Part shown: positions 7,971-16,843 of the stretch, in pieces
Layout of the letters: the number at the start of each line of letters is the position of its first letter
Numbering within the stretch: the stretch's first letter is position 1
Source: Balneolales bacterium
Lineage (GTDB): Bacteria; Bacteroidota; Rhodothermia; Balneolales; Cyclonatronaceae
Assembly: GCA_020832405.1 (NCBI GenBank)
Contig: JAFIET010000009.1
Span: 1-64,000, forward strand
Direction: 5' to 3'
DNA length: 64,000 bases
Notes under the pieces: model-generated
What the model was told of the DNA's origin: nothing
Database searches by the model: none
The model's input: the letters and a program-made list of their open reading frames with translations, nothing else
Translations under genes and position numbers: made by a program

Positions 7971-10706
7971 ATGTGTATAAAATACCAACTTGTATTGATT
8001 GCAGGCCTGCTTATTGCAGCACTTCATTTTGCGGAACTGAATGCACAGCAGCTTAGCCATCCCGTCACCGAAGAAACGGAGCGGGAGCTTGCCCGGATGC
8101 AGCAGCTGTATCAGATTCAGCGGGCGCCGGTTGGCATCGCTGAATCTCCCGGATTTGATCCTGATGCCTATACAGGGGCTGCGTTTCAGCCCCTGATGCC
8201 GCAACAGGAGGAAACCCTTTATGAGGCGCTCGACGGTGCCTATATGCGGTACTGGAACGGAACCGAGAAGAATTATCCCGGAATGGCGCTCAGCGTTATG
8301 GGCTGGGAAGGAACCTCGAGCTGGGGTAATTTCGGGATGTACCGCATGGGCAAAGAGCCGCGCGTACCCCTGGAGGAAGAAGAATACGACAGGTTCCTGT
8401 TTGAGACACCCTGGGTCAACCTCTACTCCGCAATCCGCGGCGCAAGCCTCGCACTCGACGCCATTGCGGCCGGAGAACCGGTCACCAATCCTTCCGGAGC
8501 CGACATCTCTGATGCGGCCTTGCCTTATGCGCATTTTATCAAAGGTATCTCCTACGGTTTCCTTTCCCTTTATTACGATGGCGGCTTTGTTTATCAGACC
8601 GGGGATGACCGGTTCTTAGAGTCCGAGTATTTAGAGTATACGCAGCTGAACGAACTTGCTATGGATCACTTACAGCAGGCGCTTGATGCGGCAGAGTACA
8701 GTTCGCAGCTGCTTTTTATTCCTTCAAGCCTGGGCACTTCACTGTCGCCCCTTAATTTCAGGCGGTTGATCCGTTCTTATATGCTTCGGATTTATGTGAA
8801 CGGTCCGCGAAATGAGGCCGGTCGTGCAGCACTTAACTGGCAGGATGTGATTGAATGGTCGGAAGGGGCACTTACCTGGCAAAATTTTGTAATCATGGCC
8901 GACGGCGAATTTTGGTGGAGCCGGCAGCACTCCCTCACGCAGGATGCGACCTGGATGCGGAGCAGCTACCTCACCATAGGGCGCTATGATCAGTCGGGCG
9001 CGTATGCTGAGTGGCTGGCCCTGGACTGGGAAGAGCGCGATGAAATTCTGATCGCTACACCTGATGCCCGCATAATGGCACAAACCCCGGACGGCCCCTC
9101 TGTTACAGAGCCGGGAACCGATTTCAGGCTCGCATCACCGAATAGTTTTCCGGCCGACCGCGGTCTGTATTTCCGCTCACGCTATCATCACTACCGCTGG
9201 CGTGAAATGTACGACAACGGATTTGTAGGGCCCATGCCGCATATACTTTACACAGAAACAGACCTGTACCGGGCGGAAGCGCTGCTTCGTACCGGCGGCG
9301 ATCTTGGGGAAGTGGTAAGCCTTATTAACAAGACCCGTGCTGAACGCGGTCAGCTTCCGGAGGCAACCACAGCTGATACCACGACCGATATTTGGGAGAT
9401 GCTCTGGTATGAGCGTGAAATTGAGCTTATGAATGTGGCCGCCGGCATCACCTTCTTCGACCGGCGCGCAAGAGCCCACCTCAGCGAGGGCACAACGGAA
9501 AGCTTTCCGATCATTGATACCGCGCCTATGCTCATGACCAGCCCCACTCCGGGTTCGATAGATAACGACGGTGAAATTACGCTCACCTTCGAGCCGGTGT
9601 TTGCTTTTTTCCTCGAACCCAACGTTGCCGACATCGCCATCGCAACCGATCCGGATATGATGAACGTGGTTTTTGAGCTTCAGGGCACGGAAGACCGTTC
9701 GGTTACCGTGGGCGGTCTCGATGAAGGCGAAGTATATTATGTGCGGATCATGAGCCGGAATACCATTTACGACAGGGCTTCAGCCCCGCGTTTTTACGTG
9801 TTTGCTACCGGGCTTGAAATCTCGCAGATTGCTGACGTCAACAATTTCTTTCTCGATAACGGCTTCGATCCGGGTATTGTACAGGTTCAGGGTACGGTAA
9901 CCCAGCCCAGTCAGTTTTCAGGCAGTTTCTTTATAGACGACGGTACCGGCGGCGCCGAAGTTATTCTGTTGGGTTCCGACTTCCCGGAGTTTGAGCAGGG
10001 GGATCTGGTTAAGGTTTACGGATCTGCACAGCGCCTCAATAACATTGTGCTTCGGCTGATGGTGGAACCTCAGAACGCCGAACTGATAGATACCGGCCAG
10101 CCTGTGCCCGAACACCTTACGATTACGGCCGCTGATCTGACCGAAAACATTTCGGAACTAAAACCCTTTACCAACCGTCTGATCCGTATTAACGGGGTGG
10201 ATGTTCCCGGAGGCTGGGTCGTCGGGCCTCAGCCGCAGGGTTTCGATGTCTGGATGCGCGAAATTGATACCCAAACACAGTTCAGGGTCAGAATTCCGGC
10301 AGACAGCCCGCTGAACGGCTCGGAGCGCCCCGAAGGGGTACTGAACCTGTACGGTGCCAATCACTGGGGCAACATGATGCTGATCTACTACCCTGAGGAT
10401 ATTGAGTTTGTATCCACAAGTACAGAGCCTGAGGAGCGCCCGCTTACTTTTGAGCTGTATCAGAATTATCCCAACCCCTTTAACCCCGTAACGCAAATCC
10501 GGTATGCACTTCCGGAAGCATCTGAGGTTAGGCTCGAAGTTTATAACCTCACGGGGCAGCGCGTAGCCGTGCTGGTGAGCGGTCAGCAGTCCGCCGGTTA
10601 TCACACCGTGCCCTTCGACGGGTCGCGGCTTTCAAGCGGCCTGTATTTCTACCGCATCGAGGCCGGTGCCTACACTGAAACCCGCAAAATGATGCTGCTG
10701 AAATAA
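7971..10706 (+). CDS. SusD/RagB-like secreted protein with T9SS sorting domain (911 aa)
   Basis: The start at 7971 gives a clear signal peptide ([23 protein letters not shown]); the ORF is open upstream to 7923 but that part is hydrophilic. Residues about 70-510 resemble the SusD fold: [40 protein letters not shown] and [13 protein letters not shown], then [21 protein letters not shown]. Next come a possible Fn3-like stretch and an OB-like domain ([30 protein letters not shown]). The last ~85 residues are a T9SS type A sorting domain ([28 protein letters not shown]). SusD proteins are usually lipoproteins beside a SusC channel; here there is neither a lipobox cysteine nor a neighbouring TonB-dependent receptor. 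The ligand is unknown. Confidence 0.8.
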   Translation: MCIKYQLVLIAGLLIAALHFAELNAQQLSHPVTEETERELARMQQLYQIQRAPVGIAESPGFDPDAYTGAAFQPLMPQQEETLYEALDGAYMRYWNGTEKNYPGMALSVMGWEGTSSWGNFGMYRMGKEPRVPLEEEEYDRFLFETPWVNLYSAIRGASLALDAIAAGEPVTNPSGADISDAALPYAHFIKGISYGFLSLYYDGGFVYQTGDDRFLESEYLEYTQLNELAMDHLQQALDAAEYSSQLLFIPSSLGTSLSPLNFRRLIRSYMLRIYVNGPRNEAGRAALNWQDVIEWSEGALTWQNFVIMADGEFWWSRQHSLTQDATWMRSSYLTIGRYDQSGAYAEWLALDWEERDEILIATPDARIMAQTPDGPSVTEPGTDFRLASPNSFPADRGLYFRSRYHHYRWREMYDNGFVGPMPHILYTETDLYRAEALLRTGGDLGEVVSLINKTRAERGQLPEATTADTTTDIWEMLWYEREIELMNVAAGITFFDRRARAHLSEGTTESFPIIDTAPMLMTSPTPGSIDNDGEITLTFEPVFAFFLEPNVADIAIATDPDMMNVVFELQGTEDRSVTVGGLDEGEVYYVRIMSRNTIYDRASAPRFYVFATGLEISQIADVNNFFLDNGFDPGIVQVQGTVTQPSQFSGSFFIDDGTGGAEVILLGSDFPEFEQGDLVKVYGSAQRLNNIVLRLMVEPQNAELIDTGQPVPEHLTITAADLTENISELKPFTNRLIRINGVDVPGGWVVGPQPQGFDVWMREIDTQTQFRVRIPADSPLNGSERPEGVLNLYGANHWGNMMLIYYPEDIEFVSTSTEPEERPLTFELYQNYPNPFNPVTQIRYALPEASEVRLEVYNLTGQRVAVLVSGQQSAGYHTVPFDGSRLSSGLYFYRIEAGAYTETRKMMLLK

Positions 10707-10766
10707 TTTTTCCGGGGGATGTACACCCAAACCCGTCCCCACTATTCACACATCATGCATCACGCA

Positions 10767-10805
10767 CAAAACCCGGCTGCTGTTTTTCGGCGCCGGGTTT
10801 TTTCT
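10767..10805. terminator. Rho-independent terminator between convergent genes
   Basis: Stem ACCCGGC (10771-10777) with GCCGGGT (10792-10798), followed by a T-rich tract to 10804 on the plus strand and preceded by an A run, so it can serve both the SusD-like gene and the gene at 10806-11294. Confidence 0.8.
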
Positions 10806-11294
10806 TTAGGGTGATGCGCCCGCGCCCTCATCCACATTGTGCCGGCAGCGGCCTTCGGCTTTTACGTAGCGTATGTACACGGGGTGTTCGCGGTCTTCGT
10901 CGAGGAAGCGCATGCGCACGATTTGCTGCAGTTCGATGTGGTGTAGCTGCGCGGGGGGGATCTCGAAGTGGGCGGCCTGCTCCGGGCCGAGTTTGCGGAG
11001 CTCGGTCACTTTCTCGTTGAGAAATTCCATGTATTCGAGCGAGGGCTTGCCGTCTTTGAGCCAGTTGAATATGAGGCTGTACACAGCGTTGCTCGTGTGC
11101 CGGAGCTGCGCGGCGAGTTCGTCGGGCAGCTTTTCGTGGGGCACGTGGTGTACGAAGATGTAGAGTTGCAGCGCCCGCCCGAAAAGCGGCCTTTCGCGTT
11201 CTTCAATCAGGATTTCGTACGGCAGCTCGGGTTTGCTTGATTTCTTTTCCGCAGGTTCGCTGCTTTTTTTCCGGCCTTTGAAAAATGAAAACAT
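10806..11294 (-). CDS. Protein of unknown function (162 aa)
   Basis: I do not recognise a family. After a lysine/serine-rich, probably disordered start (about 25 residues) comes a compact, mostly helical region with LFGRALQLYIFVHHVPHEKLP, LRHTSNAVYSLIFNWLKDGKP and FLNEKVTELRKLGPEQAAH. There is no signal peptide or membrane segment. It ends a minus-strand run and stops at a bidirectional terminator. The composition matches its neighbours, supporting a real gene. Confidence 0.6.
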   Translation of the reverse strand: MFSFFKGRKKSSEPAEKKSSKPELPYEILIEERERPLFGRALQLYIFVHHVPHEKLPDELAAQLRHTSNAVYSLIFNWLKDGKPSLEYMEFLNEKVTELRKLGPEQAAHFEIPPAQLHHIELQQIVRMRFLDEDREHPVYIRYVKAEGRCRHNVDEGAGASP

Positions 11295-11405
11295 AGGATT
11301 GGGTTTAGGATGGCGTCATCAGGGGTCAGTCGGGAAGCGTGAGTGCCGCGGCTTTTTCCGGGGTTGGAGGGTGGGTTCTGCCCGGGAGGACACCGGCCCG
11401 ATAAG

Positions 11406-11738
11406 TTAAAGAACCTCCGCCGGATCCCAATAGTGCCGGTCGAGATCGATGGTGTCATCATCCAGAAAAATGATGCCTTCCTGCCGCAGCAGGGCTTCCA
11501 TTACGCCGGGGCCGAAGTAGGTTTTGCCGCTGAGCTGCCCCAGCCGGTTCACGACGCGGTGGCAGGGGAGGTCGGGTCCCTCGCTTTTCAGGGTCTGATT
11601 GAGGGCGTAGCCGACCATTCGCGCGCTGCGGCCGATGCCGAGGTGCCGGGCGATGGCGCCGTAGGTGGTTACGCGCCCGTGCGGGATGTGCGCGACGACT
11701 TCGTACACGCGCTCGTAAAAGTCAGCCGGCACTGCCAT
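11406..11738 (-). CDS. MGMT-family DNA-binding/alkyltransferase domain protein (110 aa)
   Basis: Contains only the C-terminal domain of O6-alkylguanine-DNA alkyltransferases: a helix-turn-helix region (GRVTTYGAIARHLGIGRSARMVGYAL) and the PCHRVV motif with the alkyl-accepting cysteine. Because cysteine rather than tryptophan is present it is not a typical ATL protein; methyl transfer is possible, but the short length and missing N-terminal domain leave this open. The start overlaps the end of the DUF2520 gene by 17 bases, suggesting co-translation. Confidence 0.82.
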   Translation of the reverse strand: MAVPADFYERVYEVVAHIPHGRVTTYGAIARHLGIGRSARMVGYALNQTLKSEGPDLPCHRVVNRLGQLSGKTYFGPGVMEALLRQEGIIFLDDDTIDLDRHYWDPAEVL

Positions 11739-12693
11739 GGGGTTCGCTTAACAGGGTGAGGAGTTCACGGTAGGTTTCGGGGCTGAGGCGGCCGTCGCTG
11801 AGTGCCTGAGACGCAGCGACACGCCCCAGCAGGCGGTAGGCGGCGGGGAGGGTATCATCCTGCAAAAACGGATCGGCGGTGAGCGTGCGCAGGTGGGTTT
11901 GGACGGTGCCGGTATCGCCCCGGCTCACGGGTCCGGTGAGGGCCGCGGTGGTGCCTTTGGCGAAAATGTTCTGCAGCGTGGTTTCCATGAGCGGCCGCAG
12001 CACTTCGGTTACGGGCAGGGCGAGACCGGGCACGCTTCGCCCGGCAAGGTGCGCGAGCGCTACCATATAATTGGAGGCGAAAACGGCGGCGATGTGGAGC
12101 TGCTTTTTTTGCTGTGCGCTTACCACAAGCGGAGTGCAGCCGAGTTCCGCGGCCAGCCGGTGCAGCTGCGCGGTTGCTTCCGGCGGACCCAGCAGGCTTG
12201 CGTAAATGCCGCGAAAGGTTTCGGGTCCGGCGCCTTCGGGAAAGCTTTGCAGCGGATGAAAGGAGCCGGTGGCGATGCCCCGCTGCTGAAGGGACGCGAG
12301 CGGGCTTAGGTCAAGTGCCCCGGAAAGGTGCGCAACGAGGGCGCCCCCGGCTGCGGGCATTCCGGCAAGCTGCCGGGCAACGGCAGGAAGGGCATCATCC
12401 GAAACACAGATCAGCAGAAGCCCTTCGAGCTGCCTGATGTCTGTGATTTGCCCGTATTTCGGTGCACCGGTATTTCGTGCGATTGCTGCTGCAGCGGTTT
12501 CATTTCGTGCGAAGATGCCGCTCAGCCGGAGCCCGCCGCCGTTGTGTTCATTTTCGGAAATGGCACGGGCGAGGGCGCGGGCAAGTTTGCCGCTGCCGGC
12601 AATTCTACAGGGGATGATATTTGCGGTTGGGGCAGGCAGAAGCGGGCGGCGGGAATCAGTTTGAGCGGCTTTTGAGCTGCGCGTAGCCGGCAA
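11722..12693 (-). CDS. Rossmann-like and DUF2520 domain protein (323 aa)
   Basis: The N-terminal half is a Rossmann fold (IAGSGKLARALARAI, then LLLICVSDDALPAVARQLA) like NADP-dependent oxidoreductases such as ketopantoate or pyrroline-5-carboxylate reductases. The second half has the DUF2520 features FHPLQSFPEG and HIAAVFASNYMVALAHLA, followed by LTGPVSRGDTGTVQTHL. Substrate unknown. It overlaps the MEMO-like gene by 38 bases at its start and the MGMT gene by 17 at its end, a tightly packed operon. The first ~28 residues are low-complexity, so a later non-ATG start is possible. Confidence 0.8.
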   Translation of the reverse strand: MPATRSSKAAQTDSRRPLLPAPTANIIPCRIAGSGKLARALARAISENEHNGGGLRLSGIFARNETAAAAIARNTGAPKYGQITDIRQLEGLLLICVSDDALPAVARQLAGMPAAGGALVAHLSGALDLSPLASLQQRGIATGSFHPLQSFPEGAGPETFRGIYASLLGPPEATAQLHRLAAELGCTPLVVSAQQKKQLHIAAVFASNYMVALAHLAGRSVPGLALPVTEVLRPLMETTLQNIFAKGTTAALTGPVSRGDTGTVQTHLRTLTADPFLQDDTLPAAYRLLGRVAASQALSDGRLSPETYRELLTLLSEPHGSAG

Positions 12694-13402
12694 GGCAAAC
12701 GGGTTTCTCGGTATCCGGGATGTGGAGGTGGGTTTCGAGCTCCCACTCGGCGGCGATCATGCTTGCGGCCGAAACCGGCGCGCTGCCACTGATGCCGGCA
12801 TCACCGGTATTCAGGTAGTTTTTGATGCGGGAAAACGAATTGCCGTTGATGTAATCCTGCAGTTTCTGAAGCTGAGCCGGGGTTGAGGAGGAGGCGTCGG
12901 CGCAGGCGATAACGAGGGCGTTGCGGTCGCGCATCAGCTCGGAAACGGCGTTGGCGAGTTCGCGCACGATAGATGACTGCGCATGAACAATCTGAATGCT
13001 CAGCAGCCGGAAGGAATCGAGGGTGCACTGCAGCATCATGAGGTGGTTGTGAACGGCCATGTCATCTGTGTAGCCGGCATCATCAATGAAGAAATCATCG
13101 TCTTCATCGCAAAAATCGTTGCGGAGGGCGTCGTTTACGGGCACTTCGCCCAGCGGGGTACTGAAGGAGGGCACGCTCACCATGGGCAGCAGGTGCGGGT
13201 GTTCGCCGGGGAATGCTTCTATGATGATGACGTCGTCGTAATGTTCGCCGCGGATGTTGGTGTAGAGCCGGCACATGGCGTCGAAATTGAAGTCTTTGAT
13301 GTAGCGGCCGGCATAGAGAACCCGCACGCGGTTATCGGCCTGACGGCTGTGTTTGTCGAGGCCGGCAAGGATTTGCTCCCGGCTGTAAGAAGGAATGCTC
13401 AT
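12656..13402 (-). CDS. Degenerate MEMO-like protein (248 aa)
   Basis: I choose the start at 13402 (MSIPSYSREQ); an in-frame Met 17 codons upstream adds an unlikely leader. The order of segments follows the MEMO family (AmmeMemoRadiSam protein B): VRVLYAGRYIKDFNFDAM, YDDVIIIEAFPGEHPHLLP, PSFSTPLGEVPVND, NHLMMLQCTL, FRLLSIQIVHA, RNALVIACADAS. The conserved residues that bind metal in MEMO (HAGY, GPSH, SSDxxH regions) are replaced here by YAGR, PGEH and CADAS, so any activity is probably lost or changed. No AMMECR1 or radical-SAM partner is nearby. The family call is by pattern only. Confidence 0.5.
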   Translation of the reverse strand: MSIPSYSREQILAGLDKHSRQADNRVRVLYAGRYIKDFNFDAMCRLYTNIRGEHYDDVIIIEAFPGEHPHLLPMVSVPSFSTPLGEVPVNDALRNDFCDEDDDFFIDDAGYTDDMAVHNHLMMLQCTLDSFRLLSIQIVHAQSSIVRELANAVSELMRDRNALVIACADASSSTPAQLQKLQDYINGNSFSRIKNYLNTGDAGISGSAPVSAASMIAAEWELETHLHIPDTEKPVCLAGYAQLKSRSN

Positions 13403-13484
13403 GGGTAGGAAGGAGTCGAATGTCAAATAAATTGGGATGGATTTGTACTGCAAAAACCTGCTTCAAATATAAGCAGGCTTTGGC

Positions 13485-14096
13485 TCACAAACGCGAAGAA
13501 TCGGGCGGGGGCGGGGAGTTTGAGGTGGGGATGCGGACCGAGAGGGCGATGCGGTAGTCGCGCCACACGAAGCTCAGCAGTTGTGCTTCTACGGGCTCAG
13601 CTGTGCTGCTGAGGGTGGTACATATATAATGATGTGATCCGGTGCGGCGGGCATTTACCTGATTCATGGGGTGGCGCAGACCGGTGCCGGTCATTTTCAG
13701 GAATGCTTCTTTGAGGGTCCAGAGGGTGAGGGGCGGGATGTGTTCCTCGGGGGCGGGCCGGCTCAGGGAGCGGATGCGGTTTTGGAGGCGCTCGGGTACG
13801 CGGCGTTCGCGGTGCTCGGCATCAAGGCCGATTTCGGGACCGGTTGAGAGGGCTATGAGCAACAGGCCTTTAGTATGGCTTACCGAAACCGGGCAGATCA
13901 GTGCGCCGGAGCGCAGAAAGGGTCTGCCGCCTTGCTCCCGCTCCAGAACCGGCGCTGCCGCCGGAAGGCCGGCTTGCTGCAACAGCTGCCCCAGCAGCAG
14001 CCCGCGGTAGGCGCTGCAGTCGGGCTCAAATCCGCCGGCGAGCAGCACCATGCTGCCGGGTTGCGAAGGCGGGCGGTGTCGGAAAAGGATGCTCAA
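13485..14096 (-). CDS. 4'-phosphopantetheinyl transferase, Sfp-like
   Basis: Transfers the phosphopantetheine arm of CoA to a serine of carrier proteins. Visible motifs: VSVSHTKGLLLIALS (ISHS-like), IGLDAEHRERRV (the (V/I)G(I/L)D magnesium site) and LWTLKEAFLKMTGTGL (the WxxKEA motif). The start is uncertain: the ATG at 14051 gives 188 residues, the TTG at 14096 gives 203; the frame is open to 14306 but that overlaps the divergent gene and looks non-coding. It is first in the minus-strand run that continues with the MEMO-like and DUF2520 genes. The target carrier protein is not in the window. Confidence 0.8.
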   Translation of the reverse strand: MSILFRHRPPSQPGSMVLLAGGFEPDCSAYRGLLLGQLLQQAGLPAAAPVLEREQGGRPFLRSGALICPVSVSHTKGLLLIALSTGPEIGLDAEHRERRVPERLQNRIRSLSRPAPEEHIPPLTLWTLKEAFLKMTGTGLRHPMNQVNARRTGSHHYICTTLSSTAEPVEAQLLSFVWRDYRIALSVRIPTSNSPPPPDSSRL

Positions 14097-14229
14097 ATGC
14101 GCCTGAAAATTTCGTATTTTGTAAAACTTGCGTGGAAACGGCTGTGAACAGGCATTTTTGGATTTATTGGCCCTCACAGCTTGTTGACGACGCAATCTAA
14201 CTTTTTTGAACCGACTTTTAAACACACAG

Positions 14230-14811
14230 ATGGAATCAACCGGAGCGCGCTGGTCGAAACTGCTGATCTTGCTTGGGGCGGGCATCTGGCTCGGCGGGTT
14301 TATCATGCTGGGCTACGGCGTGGCGCCCGTTAATTTCGGCATTGCGCAGCAGTGGGAACTTGAGGGCTCGAACCCTGCCATGCCCGAGCAGCCGGTTTCG
14401 TACCGCACGATTGGCGGCGAGCTGACCGGCAACAGCATTCTGCGGCTTAATATGATGGAATCCCTCAGCCTGTTTCTTATTGTGATCGGCATGGTGCTGG
14501 CCTGGAACACCAAAGCCGGAACGGACCGGAACCTCATCTTCAGAACAATTGTGGTGCTGCTGGTAACGGCAGCCTTTTACTACTACGCCATCCGGGTCGG
14601 AGGCCGGCTCACGGAGCTGAGGTCAACGGTACCCATCGATTTTTCTATCACCGAAAACGCCCTGAAGAGCGTGGCTCATCTGGAGTTTGACCGGCTGCAC
14701 AAAACCTACACCCGCGTAGCCGGGTTCACCATGGGGCTGCTGGCGCTGCTGTTTGCCTTCAGCGTTTTCGATCAGACCCCGGGTGACAAAGCGGAAGCAG
14801 CCGGCAACTGA
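14230..14811 (+). CDS. DUF4149-like membrane protein (193 aa)
   Basis: About four hydrophobic helices: LILLGAGIWLGGFIMLGYGVA, SLFLIVIGMVLAW, IVVLLVTAAFYYYA and MGLLALLFAFSVF. LGGFIMLGYGVAPV in helix 1 and the charged FDRLHKTYTRVAGF before the last helix fit the DUF4149/TMEM205-like pattern. The role of that family is not established. ATG 14230 is preferred over an in-frame TTG at 14206. Confidence 0.6.
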   Translation: MESTGARWSKLLILLGAGIWLGGFIMLGYGVAPVNFGIAQQWELEGSNPAMPEQPVSYRTIGGELTGNSILRLNMMESLSLFLIVIGMVLAWNTKAGTDRNLIFRTIVVLLVTAAFYYYAIRVGGRLTELRSTVPIDFSITENALKSVAHLEFDRLHKTYTRVAGFTMGLLALLFAFSVFDQTPGDKAEAAGN

Positions 14812-14922
14812 CGACATGGATGCGCATCAAAACCATACCTATTAATCAGAAAAATGCAGGCGGCAGATGTGGCGTTGAAAGCATATCGGGCCGCCTCCAA
14901 CAGAAAAAAGAAAAGTATCGCT

Positions 14923-16458
14923 ATGAGCAACGAAACGCCTGAACTCTCCCAACACGAACTCGAAGCACAGCGCCGCGAAAAACTGCGGCTGTTAATTGAA
15001 AAAGGCATCAACCCGTATCCCAACGTGTACGAAGTGTCGCACAACACGGCACAGGTGAAGGCCAACGAGGAGGCCTGGATTACTGACGGAGAGGCCGGGC
15101 CGGAGGCTCAGCGCATTTCCCTTGCCGGCCGGATGATGACCCGCCGGATTATGGGCAAGGCCGCGTTTTTCAACCTTCAGGACAGCGAAGGGGTGCTTCA
15201 GGTTTACATTTCCCGCGACGACCTGCCGGAGGGCTACTACAACGATATCTTCAAGAAGCTGATTGATCTGGGTGATATTGTTGGGGTGAAGGGCTTCCTT
15301 TTCAGAACCCGCACCGGAGAGCTGACCCTGCATGCCGAGGAATTTACCCTGCTCACCAAAGTGATTCGTCCGCTGCCCGTAGCCAAAGAAGCCGAAGAAG
15401 ACGGCAAAAAAGTGACCTACAGTGCGTTTTCGGATAAAGAACTGCGGTATCGTCAGCGCTATGTGGACCTTGTGGTGAACACGCATGTGCGCGATGTATT
15501 CCGCAAGCGCAGCAAAATGATAGGGGTGATGCGCGGCTTTATGGCTGATCGCGGCTACCTTGAGGTAGAAACGCCCATCCTGCAGCCGATTTACGGAGGT
15601 GCCTCAGCCCGCCCGTTCGTGACCCATCACAACGCGCTTGATATGGAACTGTACCTGCGCGTAGCCAACGAGCTCTATTTAAAACGGCTTATTGTAGGCG
15701 GCTTTGACGGCGTTTTTGAATTTGCCAAAGATTTCCGAAATGAAGGTATGAGCCGTTTTCATAATCCTGAATTCACACAGGTTGAGTTATACGTTGCGTA
15801 CAAAGATTATAACTGGATGATGGATTTTGTGGAGGAAATGCTTGGAAAAGTAGCCCTCGAACTCCATGGAAGTACTAAGGTTACGGTTGGAAACCATGAA
15901 ATCGACTTTGGAAAAGGATGGCGCCGTGTAACCATGCTGGATGCGATTGAGGAAGCGACCGGGCACAATTTGTTTGGCCTTGAAGTACCTGAGCTGCGTA
16001 AAATTGCCGCATCGCTTAAAGTTGGCACCGATGACACGATGGGCGTCGGAAAAATTATCGATGAGATTTTCGGCGAATATGTTGAGCCAAAGCTGATTCA
16101 GCCCACATTTATTACAGATTACCCGATTGAGATGAGTCCGCTGGCCAAAAAGCACCGCAGCAAGGAAGGTCTCGTAGAGCGTTTTGAGCTCATTTGCAAC
16201 GGGAAGGAAGTCTGCAATGCCTTCACTGAGCTAAACGACCCGATTGATCAGCGAAACCGCCTCGAAGAGCAGGCCCGTTTGCGCGCCGGCGGCGATGATG
16301 AAGCCATGACTGTTGATGAGGACTTCCTGCGTGCCCTCGAGTACGGAATGCCCCCCACAGTAGGCCTCGGCATCGGCATCGACCGGTTGGCGATGATCAT
16401 GACCAATCAGGAATCTATCCGGGATGTGCTCTTTTTCCCGCACATGAGGCCGGAGTAA
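14923..16458 (+). CDS. lysS: Lysyl-tRNA synthetase, class II
   Basis: 511 residues from ATG 14923 ([10 protein letters not shown]), the usual length; 23 further in-frame codons upstream are unlikely to be translated. The N-terminal OB-fold anticodon-binding domain contains [19 protein letters not shown]. The class II catalytic domain shows motif 2 ([18 protein letters not shown]) and motif 3 ([12 protein letters not shown]). It charges tRNA-Lys with lysine. Confidence 0.97.
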   Translation: MSNETPELSQHELEAQRREKLRLLIEKGINPYPNVYEVSHNTAQVKANEEAWITDGEAGPEAQRISLAGRMMTRRIMGKAAFFNLQDSEGVLQVYISRDDLPEGYYNDIFKKLIDLGDIVGVKGFLFRTRTGELTLHAEEFTLLTKVIRPLPVAKEAEEDGKKVTYSAFSDKELRYRQRYVDLVVNTHVRDVFRKRSKMIGVMRGFMADRGYLEVETPILQPIYGGASARPFVTHHNALDMELYLRVANELYLKRLIVGGFDGVFEFAKDFRNEGMSRFHNPEFTQVELYVAYKDYNWMMDFVEEMLGKVALELHGSTKVTVGNHEIDFGKGWRRVTMLDAIEEATGHNLFGLEVPELRKIAASLKVGTDDTMGVGKIIDEIFGEYVEPKLIQPTFITDYPIEMSPLAKKHRSKEGLVERFELICNGKEVCNAFTELNDPIDQRNRLEEQARLRAGGDDEAMTVDEDFLRALEYGMPPTVGLGIGIDRLAMIMTNQESIRDVLFFPHMRPE

Positions 16459-16843
16459 AAAAAAGATGAATCTTAATCTAAAAGCGGTGAGACGACTTGC
16501 ACGGTTTTACAGCGACCGAATGCAGGCAGCAGGGTTAACGTGCTTCTTAAATGAAAGACTGCCAACAGATTAAGTAAAAAATTAAAAGAACTCATTAATT
16601 AGCCAAAATTAAGGTGACCGGACTTATGAATGCTGATTAATTGGAGGGTAATTTGACTTAAACAAAGCTGATTCTGATTCAAAAGAAAAGTATAGCAGTT
16701 AGTTGCTTAAGATGAATTGTTTTTATACTTTTACGGCTGTGTATAGTTTGGCTGAAATACGGGTGAATGCTGTAAACAACAGCACTCAAACAGGCCAAAA
16801 CCATATAAGTACGGGTCCACAAACAAACAAAAAACAGACAAAT
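16459..16843 (+). other. 385-bp leader region before the GLUG protein gene
   Basis: AT-rich stretch with no credible gene and no clear terminator after lysS. It presumably holds the promoter and 5' leader of the next gene, but I find no box that I would call with confidence. The reading frame of the next gene is open back to 16703 without looking like a secreted-protein start. Confidence 0.5.

Noticed and set aside
11406-11738. ATL (alkyltransferase-like, non-catalytic) protein
   Set aside because: The key residue is cysteine (PCHRV), not the tryptophan of ATL proteins.
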